The notes beneath the pieces were generated by a model. That model had not been told where the DNA came from. It did not search any database and saw nothing but the letters and a program-made list of their open reading frames with translations. A program made the translations under genes and the position numbers. From Sulfopaludibacter sp963815475 (GTDB lineage: Bacteria > Acidobacteriota > Terriglobia > Bryobacterales > Bryobacteraceae): DNA of 64,000 bases. The number at the start of each line of letters is the position of its first letter. Position 1 is the first letter of the stretch. Of this stretch, positions 34,453 to 42,512 are shown piece by piece. The DNA lies in contig CAWFHD010000003.1 of NCBI GenBank assembly GCA_963815475.1, forward strand, positions 5,022,001-5,086,000. Direction: 5' to 3'.

Positions 34453-35307
34453 TCAGAGGCGCCCCCGGGATTGGGGCATGGGTTTTTCCGGGCGCGCCCA
34501 CGTGGGCCTTTTCGAGCGTCCTGTATCCACAACGACCAAGAATCTCCCGGACCACGGAGTTGCTTCACGCGTCTTCGAAAGAACCCAGAAGGTCATGCCT
34601 TCAGTCATCGCCTTTTCGTAGTCGCCGTCGAGGATTCCGTAGTGATCGATGAAAGTATTCAGGGTTGCCGGAATTCGGATGCAGCCCTTCGACTGGGGAG
34701 TGCCCAATTTCTTTTCCAGCAGGTCGGGATCTGTGGCGTGCATTTGCAGCCGCAGTGTGCCTTCACCGCCGCCGCCCCATCCTTTGTCACCCGTGCGCCA
34801 GCCGAAGTCATACACCCGCATGCCCGCACGCCCGTACCCGCGAATTCCAAACTCATTGCGAGTGCCTTCCGCGAAAAAGTCCGAGTTGTCAATCGTGTGC
34901 TCGAAGACCCCAGTTGGCGTGAGGAAGTGTTCGAACCTTCCCGGTTTGCCGGTGGAGACGGGAGAGGCGCCAATGAAGTGAAATTCCCCTTCTGTGGACA
35001 TCCAGTAGATCATCGCCACTTGAACGAACGGGTTGCGATCAACGATCACCACATACTGAGCGTCATGGAGGTCTTCGGCCGCCAGATTCTCGGCCAGCAA
35101 TTCCGCATAGGCGCGCTGTTCGCCTTCGGGAATATCTCGCCGGCGATCCACCTGTTGGGCGTAGATAGCGGCAAGCACAGTACCGTCCCCCGTTCCGAAA
35201 TCCACGTGCGCCAGAAGTGGACACATTAGGACCGCGGCACAGAGTAGGCCCCTGCCCAGACGTTGGTGTGGGCGTGCGTTCCAGCCTTCTTCGTTTACAG
35301 ACGCCAT
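34453..35307 (-). CDS. L,D-transpeptidase (YkuD domain)
   Basis: A 284-residue protein from the ATG at 35307 (AGGTGG 4 bases upstream; the frame extends further upstream without conservation). An N-terminal hydrophobic segment (GLLCAAVLMCPLLAHVDFG) should export it. The YkuD catalytic region reads QMHATDPDLLEKKLGTPQSK followed by GCIRIP, with the catalytic Cys in SKGCIR and the upstream His. These enzymes cross-link peptidoglycan 3-3 or attach lipoproteins to it. The C-terminal 25 residues after the domain are basic and polar. Together with the MltF-like enzyme at 23 kb it is part of general cell-wall remodelling, not an operon. Confidence 0.88.
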   Translation of the reverse strand: MASVNEEGWNARPHQRLGRGLLCAAVLMCPLLAHVDFGTGDGTVLAAIYAQQVDRRRDIPEGEQRAYAELLAENLAAEDLHDAQYVVIVDRNPFVQVAMIYWMSTEGEFHFIGASPVSTGKPGRFEHFLTPTGVFEHTIDNSDFFAEGTRNEFGIRGYGRAGMRVYDFGWRTGDKGWGGGGEGTLRLQMHATDPDLLEKKLGTPQSKGCIRIPATLNTFIDHYGILDGDYEKAMTEGMTFWVLSKTREATPWSGRFLVVVDTGRSKRPTWARPEKPMPQSRGRL

Positions 35308-35851
35308 CGCACCACCTGCTGATCTAAGGATTCCCGGGCAATATGGCCGATCCATTTCCTGGGGCACAATGTCTGAATCCTTCGCGAATGTGTCTGTACG
35401 CGTGCTAACCACGGGCGGCGATGGCCGGCCGCCCGCCGGGACCCGGCTTAAATCACGAATCACCAGGGCGCACGCCCGTCCGGACAAGCCGGTTAACGAT
35501 TCCGTTTCCGTTAAGCAACCTCAAAGAGTGGTCCACTCGGAAGTATGGATTCTGGCCTTCTTACTGGCTTTTAGCTTCCGGCCAAGCAGGAGCCGGCGCT
35601 CACGGCGGGGATCTGACTTCGGTCAACAACAGCGCACCCGACAGCCTGGTAAGGTTCTTGCGCACAAAGGGAGACGAGCAGGTGCTTGTCAACTGAACTG
35701 TACCGCAATACACCTGGGCCGCCGCGTCGTACTGCGCCCGCGGCGTTGGCTCCGCCGGTCATGTCACTGAGGCCGGCCCATGCTGTCGTACGCGTGGCAA
35801 TAGCGGGCTATATCCGGCGGCGCTTAGCCGTTGAATGGGTATAAGAGCGGA
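35308..35851. other. Intergenic stretch with GTTAA motifs and an amylase-like remnant
   Basis: GGTTAACG (35491-35498) and CCGTTAAG (from 35508) lie about 190 bases upstream of the L,D-transpeptidase gene. They resemble the AACCGTTAA motif found at the arabinan locus. A short remnant similar to the C-terminus of a glycosidase lies at 35580-35696. Nothing else is recognised. Confidence 0.4.
35580..35696 (+). pseudogene. Possible alpha-amylase-family C-terminal remnant
   Basis: The frame reads GDLTSVNNSAPDSLVRFLRT followed by KGDEQVLV, like the end of an alpha-amylase family enzyme, where the all-beta domain typically has L-x-F-x-R-x-x-G-D-E-x-V-L-V-V-x-N. A TGA follows immediately at 35694-35696. 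No catalytic barrel is encoded upstream. It is a short match judged by eye, so it stays tentative. Confidence 0.3.
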
Positions 35852-37447
35852 CTACCGCACGTCCTCGACAACCTCGATGCCATTCACACATGCCATCCCT
35901 GCAGTGGGTACGAAGGAGAGGAGGATTTTCCCTTGCGCGTTGGGCCGGATGCCGGGAAACGTGCGGTCAATGGGCCGGCCCTCACCGCCCGCTTCCTTCA
36001 TGATGTCGAAATTCCGCATCAAAGCTACACCGTTACAGTAGACGTCAAAAAGGCGGCTGCCAACTCCGCCCGCGCCGGTATTTCGCTTCCCGTAGTGGCC
36101 CTCACAGAATCTCAGCGTGACCCGATACCGGCCCTCGGCAACCGGTAGCGCATAGGAGAAATGGCCCCATCGCTCGCTTGCATAGATCGCCATCTCCGGT
36201 GCGATGGAGTTGCCGGCCTGTGCGGGATTCGTGGTACGAACCAACGCATTGCCACCCATAAAATAGGTGTCGGCCTGCCACGGCTGTCCGGCAGGATCCT
36301 GCCACGCCGTGGTCCAGCCGGCTCGAACCCGGATTGGCCTCACCTTCCCGGCACTGACTGGGAGAACCTCGATCCCGTTCAGCATGGCCGTGCTTCTCAT
36401 GGCGTTGAAGCTGAGGTGCAGGTAGCCGTCTTCGGCCGGGGAGATGTTGCGGAATACGCGCTCATCGGCGATGTTGGCTCCGTCGGCGTCCGCAACCACA
36501 TCGAACGCATTCAGGACCCGATCTCCGTTGACGGTGACTCGAAAAATGCGCTGGCCTTCACCGCTGGATTCGGCGCTGATAAAATCGGATAAGCCCGTTT
36601 CGGCAAAGTGGAGATGCAGTTCATATATGCCCCGCGCCAGCGGAATATCGTAGCGGAAATCGCCGCTCCGCAGACGCCGGTAGATATCGGGGTCCAAGGT
36701 GCGGAGTATTTTCTCGGACGGCCGAACAAGGACGTTGCCTCCGGTGAAAAACCATTCGGGCCCCCACGTTCTCCCGCTGCGATCGACTAAGGTGCTGGTC
36801 GAGCCTGCGATCATCCGCAGATCTCTACCCGGCGGAGGCATCGAACCGGGAGCAGCAGGACCGGACGGTGATTTGGCGTCAACGGTGATCGGCTTCACCG
36901 TTTGGACCCGCCACAAAACTAATGCGCCGATGAGCAGCACAGCGGATGCGCCGCAGGCGATCACGCGGACGTTGAGCCAGCTGGTTCGCGCAGGAGCGGG
37001 CGCTTCCACTGGCGAAGGAGCGAGCGCCGCCACCGGCTCGGGATCGCGCGCTTCCACCGGGGCGGGTGGCGATGATTCCCACTTGAATTCGGCGCTGTAG
37101 GACCCGGGCGGCAGGCTGATTTTCACCCGATGGAAGGAACCGTTCTCCGCAAGATAGTGTTGGGCAAGCTTCTTGCGGACTTCATTCGCCGTGACACGCA
37201 CAATCGTGTGCTGGCCAGTGTCAAAATCCTGAGGAAGGGCGAAGAGCTCCACTCCGATGGAACGTTCCTTCAGGGTGCCGCTCGGACCGTGGATAGTGTG
37301 CTCAACGACGTAATCCAGGAATTCCTTGCACCGTTTGCTGTTTCGAAACGTGCCGCTTTCCAGCAGACTAGTGAGTTCGGCCCGCACCTCTTGCGTTTGT
37401 GACTCACTGAATCGCGCTGCTTCGTTTTCGCACATCCCCGAGGCCAC
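35852..37447 (-). CDS. Transmembrane regulator-like protein: winged helix, TM segment, two malectin domains
   Basis: A 531-residue protein starting at GTG 37447 or ATG 37435. Residues about 15-120 look like an OmpR/CadC-type winged helix: NSKRCKEFLDYVVEHTIHG, then VRVTANEVRKKLAQHYL as recognition helix and KISLPPGSYSAEF as wing. A Pro/Ala linker and a single membrane helix follow (VIACGASAVLLIGALVLWRV, residues about 160-180). Outside are two malectin-like (CBM57) domains: GDFRYDIPLARGIYELHLHF with FAETGLSDF, and WGHFSYALPVAEGRYRVTLR with FCEGHYG. The layout suggests a ToxR-like one-component sensor of extracellular carbohydrate. It is divergent from the GH43 gene, with a candidate operator in between. 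Confidence 0.82.
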   Translation of the reverse strand: MASGMCENEAARFSESQTQEVRAELTSLLESGTFRNSKRCKEFLDYVVEHTIHGPSGTLKERSIGVELFALPQDFDTGQHTIVRVTANEVRKKLAQHYLAENGSFHRVKISLPPGSYSAEFKWESSPPAPVEARDPEPVAALAPSPVEAPAPARTSWLNVRVIACGASAVLLIGALVLWRVQTVKPITVDAKSPSGPAAPGSMPPPGRDLRMIAGSTSTLVDRSGRTWGPEWFFTGGNVLVRPSEKILRTLDPDIYRRLRSGDFRYDIPLARGIYELHLHFAETGLSDFISAESSGEGQRIFRVTVNGDRVLNAFDVVADADGANIADERVFRNISPAEDGYLHLSFNAMRSTAMLNGIEVLPVSAGKVRPIRVRAGWTTAWQDPAGQPWQADTYFMGGNALVRTTNPAQAGNSIAPEMAIYASERWGHFSYALPVAEGRYRVTLRFCEGHYGKRNTGAGGVGSRLFDVYCNGVALMRNFDIMKEAGGEGRPIDRTFPGIRPNAQGKILLSFVPTAGMACVNGIEVVEDVR

Positions 37448-37503
37448 GGGCTGATCATATCACAGCCACTCCACCCAGTTCCGGCGGTTTCTAACAGCAG
37501 GGC

Positions 37504-37515
37504 TAACCGTTAACC
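37504..37515. promoter_or_regulatory. Candidate operator TAACCGTTAACC
   Basis: Contains AACCGTTAA in the 220-base divergent region between the winged-helix/malectin gene and the GH43 gene. The same word recurs before other carbohydrate genes at 50976, 50997, 53387 and, as GGTTAACC, at 56135. Confidence 0.4.
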
Positions 37516-37667
37516 GTGCGGCGAAGCGAGGGCTCGTTGCTGACCCCAACTCTAACATTTCATTGGTTCTACGGGCCATAAACTGTACCAAACCTAGTTG
37601 GCGCCACAGGCCAATGGTAAGGTATACCCACAGCGAGAAGACTCAGAGAGGCCCTGACCACGGATCT

Positions 37668-39170
37668 ATGAAATATGCTCTTCTAGTGGCAATTCTCGTG
37701 GTGGGATCGGCAGGCTTGGCTGTGGATGGCCAAGTCGGGATTCACGATCCCTCGACCATTGCGATCTGTAACGGAAAGTTCTACACCTACGGGACAGGCG
37801 GCAACGCTCTGGTGTCGGATGACGGCTGGACGTGGCGGCGCGGGACGCAACTGCCCCGTCGCGGCTTGGCTCCGGACATCATTCACATCGGGGATCGTTA
37901 CTACGTTTACGTTGCGGCGAATATCGGAGCGCAGCCGAAGGCTGCAATCAACGTGATCTGGAGCAAGTCCCTTGATCCGGATTCGCCCGATTACAAGTGG
38001 GAAGAAGGCGGCGTGGTCGCGTCTTCTGATGGCGTCGAAGATTGCAATGCGATCGATCCGGGGGTGTTTCTCGATCCAACCGACGGTAGGCTGTGGCTCA
38101 CCTACGGGTCGTACTTCGGCTACATTCGGCTGGTGGAACTGGATCCGAAGACAGGCAAGCGCAAGAATCCGAATGACAAGCCGGTAGACCTTGCCATCAA
38201 CTGCGAGGCCTCCGACATGATGCACCACGATGGGTGGTATTACCTGCTGGCTACCCACGGAAGCTGCTGCCGAGGCGCGGATTCGGGTTACAACATCCGG
38301 TGCGGGCGATCGCGGAAGGTGGCCGGTCCGTTCCTGGACGCGCAGGGTATCGACATGATCCAGGGCGGCGGCAAGCTGCTGATCGGCTCGGGCGGGCGCG
38401 TGATCGGCGCCGGACATTTCGGGCTGCTGGATCTCGGCGACGGTGTGCAGAAGTTCTCGCTGCACTGGGAAGCGGATCTGGACCGCGGCGGCGCCAGCGT
38501 GCTCGATATTCGGCCGCTTCTTTGGAAGGATGGCTGGCCGGTTGCAAGTGAGAATCTGAGCGCGGGCGCCTACGAGATCGAGTCGGTGCGCACGGGTACA
38601 GCGCTCGAACTGGCCGTCGAAGGCATGCCGGTTGGTGGACGGCGCGGCAGAGGCGGCAGAGGCGGCGGAACCCCGGGAGCCGGCGCCGGACGAGGCGCTA
38701 CGGCAGCGCCGGGCGGCGCGCCATCGGTCGGCCCTCCCGGGGGCGGAGGCATGTTCGCCGGTACGGGCGAACCGATTCCGCCGCAGGATGCCGCCGAGGT
38801 ATCGAAGAACTGGCCCACCGGCAGCGTCGATGTCCGAATGGCCAACTACCAGTGCCAGGCGCAGCAGAAGTGGTCGATCAGCCCCGCGCCAAACGCGGGC
38901 GGTTATCCCGGTTCGCCGTACTTCAAGATCACCATCGCAGGCACGGAGCGCACGCTGGCCGTGAGTCCCGATGCCGAGTTGATCGTTCTGCCCGCGTTCA
39001 CCGGTGCGCCCGAACAACTATGGCGCATCGAGCAACTTACCGATGGCGCCTGGCGCATCACGTCGAAATCCAAGGCCCTTGCGTTATCCGCCGTCGGCAG
39101 CAGTTTTGCGACGCTGGCTCAGTTCGATGCGAAGAGCGACAAGCAGCGCTGGTTGATCAAAACGCCATGA
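37668..39170 (+). CDS. GH43 arabinanase-like enzyme with C-terminal ricin-type lectin-like region
   Basis: A 500-residue secreted protein; the ATG at 37668 begins a signal peptide (MKYALLVAILVVGSAGLAVD). Residues about 20-310 follow the GH43 five-bladed propeller of endo-1,5-alpha-L-arabinanases: VGIHDPSTIAICNGKFYTYG with the catalytic-base Asp, NAIDPGVFLDPTDGRLWLTY with the pKa-modulating Asp, and INCEASDMMHHDGWYYLLAT with the general-acid Glu. A Gly/Arg/Ala-rich linker (38633-38760) joins a C-terminal region with QQKWSISP, LWRIEQLTDGAWRITS and KQRWLIKTP, the repeat pattern of ricin-type lectins, probably for substrate binding. First gene of a tight plus-strand series; the next gene overlaps by ATGA. 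Confidence 0.88.
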   Translation: MKYALLVAILVVGSAGLAVDGQVGIHDPSTIAICNGKFYTYGTGGNALVSDDGWTWRRGTQLPRRGLAPDIIHIGDRYYVYVAANIGAQPKAAINVIWSKSLDPDSPDYKWEEGGVVASSDGVEDCNAIDPGVFLDPTDGRLWLTYGSYFGYIRLVELDPKTGKRKNPNDKPVDLAINCEASDMMHHDGWYYLLATHGSCCRGADSGYNIRCGRSRKVAGPFLDAQGIDMIQGGGKLLIGSGGRVIGAGHFGLLDLGDGVQKFSLHWEADLDRGGASVLDIRPLLWKDGWPVASENLSAGAYEIESVRTGTALELAVEGMPVGGRRGRGGRGGGTPGAGAGRGATAAPGGAPSVGPPGGGGMFAGTGEPIPPQDAAEVSKNWPTGSVDVRMANYQCQAQQKWSISPAPNAGGYPGSPYFKITIAGTERTLAVSPDAELIVLPAFTGAPEQLWRIEQLTDGAWRITSKSKALALSAVGSSFATLAQFDAKSDKQRWLIKTP

Positions 39171-39826
39171 GACTCCATCGACTGCTAACCTTACTGCTGC
39201 TGGCCGCGGCCGCCGCCGCCCAGGTTGCGCCTGTCACGCTGATCCCGCCCGCATCTCCCCAGAAGGCGCCAGATAGCAGCGGCTTTCTCCAACGTTGGCT
39301 GCTGCTCGAACCGATCGAGAGCAACGGACTCACCGACCACGAGGTACAAGCAGCCATCAAGAAGGACTACTTTCCGGACCAGTTAACGGTGATTCCGAAG
39401 GACGGCGACAGGGTAACGGTTAGCGGCACGCAACTGACGTGGCACGCTGTCGATACCAAACTCTACAACGTGAACCTCTATCATTTCGCTCACGCGCTCG
39501 GGAAGCCAACCTCGAACGTGCTCTTCTGGGTGGTCACCGTCGTCAATGCGCCACAAGAAACGACCGGCGTGCGTCTTGCGATCGGCTCCAACGCGGCATC
39601 GGTGTGGTGGGTGAATGGGCAGCAGGTCATCGGAATCTATGGCGACCGGCAAACAGTGATCGACGACGGTGTTTCCAAACGCCTGACGCTCCAACGGGGC
39701 CCGAACATCGTGCGCGCGGCGGTCATTAACGGCGGTGGAGCGACCGATTTCTGCGCGCGCTTTCTCGATTCCGGCGATCGGCCGATCCGGAACATCACGG
39801 TCCGGTTGGATGGCGCGAAGCAATGA
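39167..39826 (+). CDS. Secreted hypothetical protein (219 aa) of the arabinan locus
   Basis: The start ATG overlaps the stop of the GH43 gene (ATGA). A signal peptide is clear (MRLHRLLTLLLLAAAAAAQV). The mature part contains RWLLLEPIESNGLTDHEVQA, WHAVDTKLYNVNLYHFAHAL, and SVWWVNGQQVIGIYGDRQT. These resemble the beta-sandwich modules found before acetylxylan-esterase-type domains, here encoded as a separate protein. No catalytic motif is seen. Probable carbohydrate-binding partner of the next gene's esterase; the role is inferred from position and the signal peptide. Confidence 0.7.
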   Translation: MRLHRLLTLLLLAAAAAAQVAPVTLIPPASPQKAPDSSGFLQRWLLLEPIESNGLTDHEVQAAIKKDYFPDQLTVIPKDGDRVTVSGTQLTWHAVDTKLYNVNLYHFAHALGKPTSNVLFWVVTVVNAPQETTGVRLAIGSNAASVWWVNGQQVIGIYGDRQTVIDDGVSKRLTLQRGPNIVRAAVINGGGATDFCARFLDSGDRPIRNITVRLDGAKQ

Positions 39827-39840
39827 CCCAAGGAGGTATC

Positions 39841-40962
39841 GTGCGATTTCTCTTTGCAGCCGCTCTCGTAATCGGCGCAGCCTACGGCCAGCGAGGCCCA
39901 ACGCCCTACTACGAAGACACCAACAACATCCCGGTATCGCCGGAGGTGCGCGCGGACCGCACCGTCACGTTCCGGCTATTTGCCCCCAAGGCGAGCGAAG
40001 TCGTACTGATGGGATCGCCGGGCATCCTGGAATACACCAAGAAGCCTATGCCACTTCAGAAGGACGGCAAAGGCGTTTGGAGCGTGACCATCGGCCCGTT
40101 GCCGCCCGGCTTCTACACCTACGGCTATGCCATCGATGGCGGACTCCGCATGCCGGATCCCTCGAATCCGAATCTCGAACTACGTCGTTGGGGCCCGACC
40201 AGCAGTTTCATCGTACCCGGCGGAGAGAACTCGACCATCGAAGAACGGCGCGTGCCTCACGGAAGCGTCCACGTCGAGTTCTATGACTCCAAGAATCTCG
40301 ATACGGAGCGCATGGTCTACGTGTACACGCCCCCGGGTTATGAGACCGCCAAGGCGAAGTACCCGGTTCTTTATCTACTGCATGGCAACGGGCAGATCGA
40401 AGCATCCTGGACGTGGACCGGGCGTGCCAACGTGATACTCGACAACCTGATCGCGGACGGCAAGGCAAAGCCGATGGTCGTCGTGATGCCGTACGGTCAT
40501 GTGCCGCGCGAAATCAAGGCCGTGTCGCCCTCGCCGGCAAACGATCCCGCGGCCATCGAAAAAGAACTGCTCACGGCTGTGAAGCCGACGATCGAGAGTA
40601 AGTATCGCGTCCTGACTGACCGCAACCATCGCGCGATCGGAGGACTCTCGATGGGTGCCGGACAATCGATGGCGATCGGACTGCACAATCTCGATCAGTT
40701 CGCGTATGTCGCCGCGTTCAGCGGCGGCGGTAATCGCACCGAGTGGGAGAAAGCCGATCCAGCGATGCTGAATCGAAAACTCAAGGTTCTGTGGATCGGG
40801 TGCGGCACAGAGGATCCCGGCTATAACGCCGTCAAGGGCATGGACGAACTGCTTACGAAAATGAATGTGAAGCATGTCTGGAACCAATCGGGAGGTGGGC
40901 ACAGTTGGCCCAATTGGCAGGTGTATTTTTCCAAGTACGCAACCCTACTTTTCCGCGACTAA
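39841..40962 (+). CDS. Secreted esterase with N-terminal CBM48-like domain (enterochelin/feruloyl esterase type)
   Basis: A 373-residue protein. I choose GTG 39841 because AGGAGG lies 4 bases upstream and a signal peptide begins there; an ATG at 39823 would overlap the previous stop. Residues about 35-115 are an E-set/CBM48-like module (VTFRLFAPKASEVVLMGSPG, GFYTYGYAIDGGLRMPDPSN). The rest is an alpha/beta hydrolase of the esterase D group: YPVLYLLHGNGQ, nucleophile Ser in GGLSMGAGQSMAIG, and the catalytic His in GGGHSWPNWQ. Such enzymes remove feruloyl or acetyl groups from arabinoxylan or arabinan side chains, fitting the neighbours. AraA follows after 46 bases. Confidence 0.88.
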   Translation: MRFLFAAALVIGAAYGQRGPTPYYEDTNNIPVSPEVRADRTVTFRLFAPKASEVVLMGSPGILEYTKKPMPLQKDGKGVWSVTIGPLPPGFYTYGYAIDGGLRMPDPSNPNLELRRWGPTSSFIVPGGENSTIEERRVPHGSVHVEFYDSKNLDTERMVYVYTPPGYETAKAKYPVLYLLHGNGQIEASWTWTGRANVILDNLIADGKAKPMVVVMPYGHVPREIKAVSPSPANDPAAIEKELLTAVKPTIESKYRVLTDRNHRAIGGLSMGAGQSMAIGLHNLDQFAYVAAFSGGGNRTEWEKADPAMLNRKLKVLWIGCGTEDPGYNAVKGMDELLTKMNVKHVWNQSGGGHSWPNWQVYFSKYATLLFRD

Positions 40963-41008
40963 ACATGGTGAATAACGCGAATCCCGCAATTGCAGCAAGC
41001 AGGCCGTC

Positions 41009-42496
41009 ATGATCGATTTCAGAACGATGGAACTGTGGTTCGCAACCGGCAGCCAACACCTGTACGGCGACCAGACGCTGAAGACCGTCGCGCTTCACGC
41101 GAATGAGATCGCGGGGGAGTTGGCGAGAGGAGGCCGAATTCCCCTGGCCGTAGTTGCGAAGCCGATTCTGACCACCTCGGAGGCGATCACCCAACTTTGC
41201 GCCGAGGCGAACGCCTCCGGCAACTGTGTGGGCGTCATCGCCTGGATGCACACGTTCTCCCCCGCCAAGATGTGGCTGCCTGGCCTGCGGCTCCTGGCCA
41301 AGCCGATCCTACATCTGCACACGCAATTCAATCGCGACCTGCCATGGGAATCGATCGACATGGACTTCATGAACCTGAACCAGTCGGCGCACGGAGATCG
41401 CGAGTTCGGCTATCTGGCGACTCGGCTAGGGCTGAATCGCAAGGTAGTGGTTGGGCATTGGCGCGAGGAACAGGTGCAGGCGCGGATCGGCGGCTGGTCG
41501 CGCGCCGCGGCGGCGTGGTCGGATTCGCAGCGCCTGAAGATCGCCCGCTTCGGCGACAATATGCGCGAAGTGTCGGTGACCGAAGGCGACAAGGTGGAGG
41601 CGCAGGCACGGTTCGGATATTCCGTCAACGGCTTCGGCGTCGGCGATTTGGCCTGTCAAGTGAGCCGCGTTTCGGATGCCGACGTGGATCGCCTGGTAGC
41701 GGAGTATGACGACCAGTACGCGGTGGCTGAAACCTTGCGTCGCGGAGGCGAGCGGAGGGCGTCGCTTCGCGAGGCAGCCGCAATCGAATTGGGGATGCGG
41801 GCATTCCTCGAGAACGGGTGCTTTCACGCGTTCACAGACACGTTTCAGGACCTGCACGGCTTAGCCCAATTGCCCGGGATCGCGGTGCAGCGGCTGATGG
41901 CGGACGGCTACGGCTTCGGCGCCGAGGGCGACTGGAAAACCGCGGCGCTGGTTCGTGCGATGAAAGTGATGGGCCAGGGATTGCCGGGCGGTACATCCTT
42001 CATGGAGGACTACACATACGATTTCGGGCGGCCCGCCAAAGTGCTCGGCGCGCATATGCTGGAGGTGTGCCCTTCGATTGCGGCCGACATGCCGGATTGC
42101 GAGATTCACCCGTTGTCGATCGGTGGGAAGGCCGACCCGGTACGACTCGTTTTCACTGCCCCGTCCGGTCCGGCAGTCAATGCGTCGATCGTGCAGGTTG
42201 GAAACCGCTTCCGCATGATCGTCAACGAGGTCGATGTAGTGAGTCCGAATAGCGGTCTGCCCCGGCTGCCGGTGGCCCGCGCGGTCTGGATTCCGAGACC
42301 CGACCTCGAGACGGCCGCCGCGGCTTGGATTTATGCCGGAGGCGCGCACCACACCGGTTTCAGCCAATCGCTGACAATGGAGCATCTGCAAGACTTCGCG
42401 GACATGGCTGATTTAGAATTGCTGTGTATCGACGGCTGCACTCAACTGCGCCAGTTCCGCAACGAACTCCGATGGAACGCCGCAACGTACCAGTAA
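41009..42496 (+). CDS. araA: L-arabinose isomerase
   Basis: A 495-residue protein, full length for AraA, which converts L-arabinose to L-ribulose using Mn2+ in the cytoplasm. Metal and active-site residues are in standard motifs: Glu in GYGFGAEGDWKTAAL, Glu in GGTSFMEDYTYDF, His in GAHMLEVCPSIA, and His in YAGGAHHTGFS. The N-terminal WFATGSQHLYG and the WMHTFSPAKMW loop are also typical. araB (ribulokinase) and araD (epimerase) are not in the window, so the rest of the pathway must be elsewhere. Its place between secreted arabinan-acting enzymes indicates coordinated use of arabinose released outside the cell. Confidence 0.97.
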   Translation: MIDFRTMELWFATGSQHLYGDQTLKTVALHANEIAGELARGGRIPLAVVAKPILTTSEAITQLCAEANASGNCVGVIAWMHTFSPAKMWLPGLRLLAKPILHLHTQFNRDLPWESIDMDFMNLNQSAHGDREFGYLATRLGLNRKVVVGHWREEQVQARIGGWSRAAAAWSDSQRLKIARFGDNMREVSVTEGDKVEAQARFGYSVNGFGVGDLACQVSRVSDADVDRLVAEYDDQYAVAETLRRGGERRASLREAAAIELGMRAFLENGCFHAFTDTFQDLHGLAQLPGIAVQRLMADGYGFGAEGDWKTAALVRAMKVMGQGLPGGTSFMEDYTYDFGRPAKVLGAHMLEVCPSIAADMPDCEIHPLSIGGKADPVRLVFTAPSGPAVNASIVQVGNRFRMIVNEVDVVSPNSGLPRLPVARAVWIPRPDLETAAAAWIYAGGAHHTGFSQSLTMEHLQDFADMADLELLCIDGCTQLRQFRNELRWNAATYQ

Positions 42497-42512
42497 TCGA
42501 TTGGGTCTGCCT

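Noticed and set aside
37683..39017. 444-codon minus-strand open frame
   Set aside because: Antisense to the GH43 gene; His/Arg-rich, no recognisable domain. A product of high GC content.
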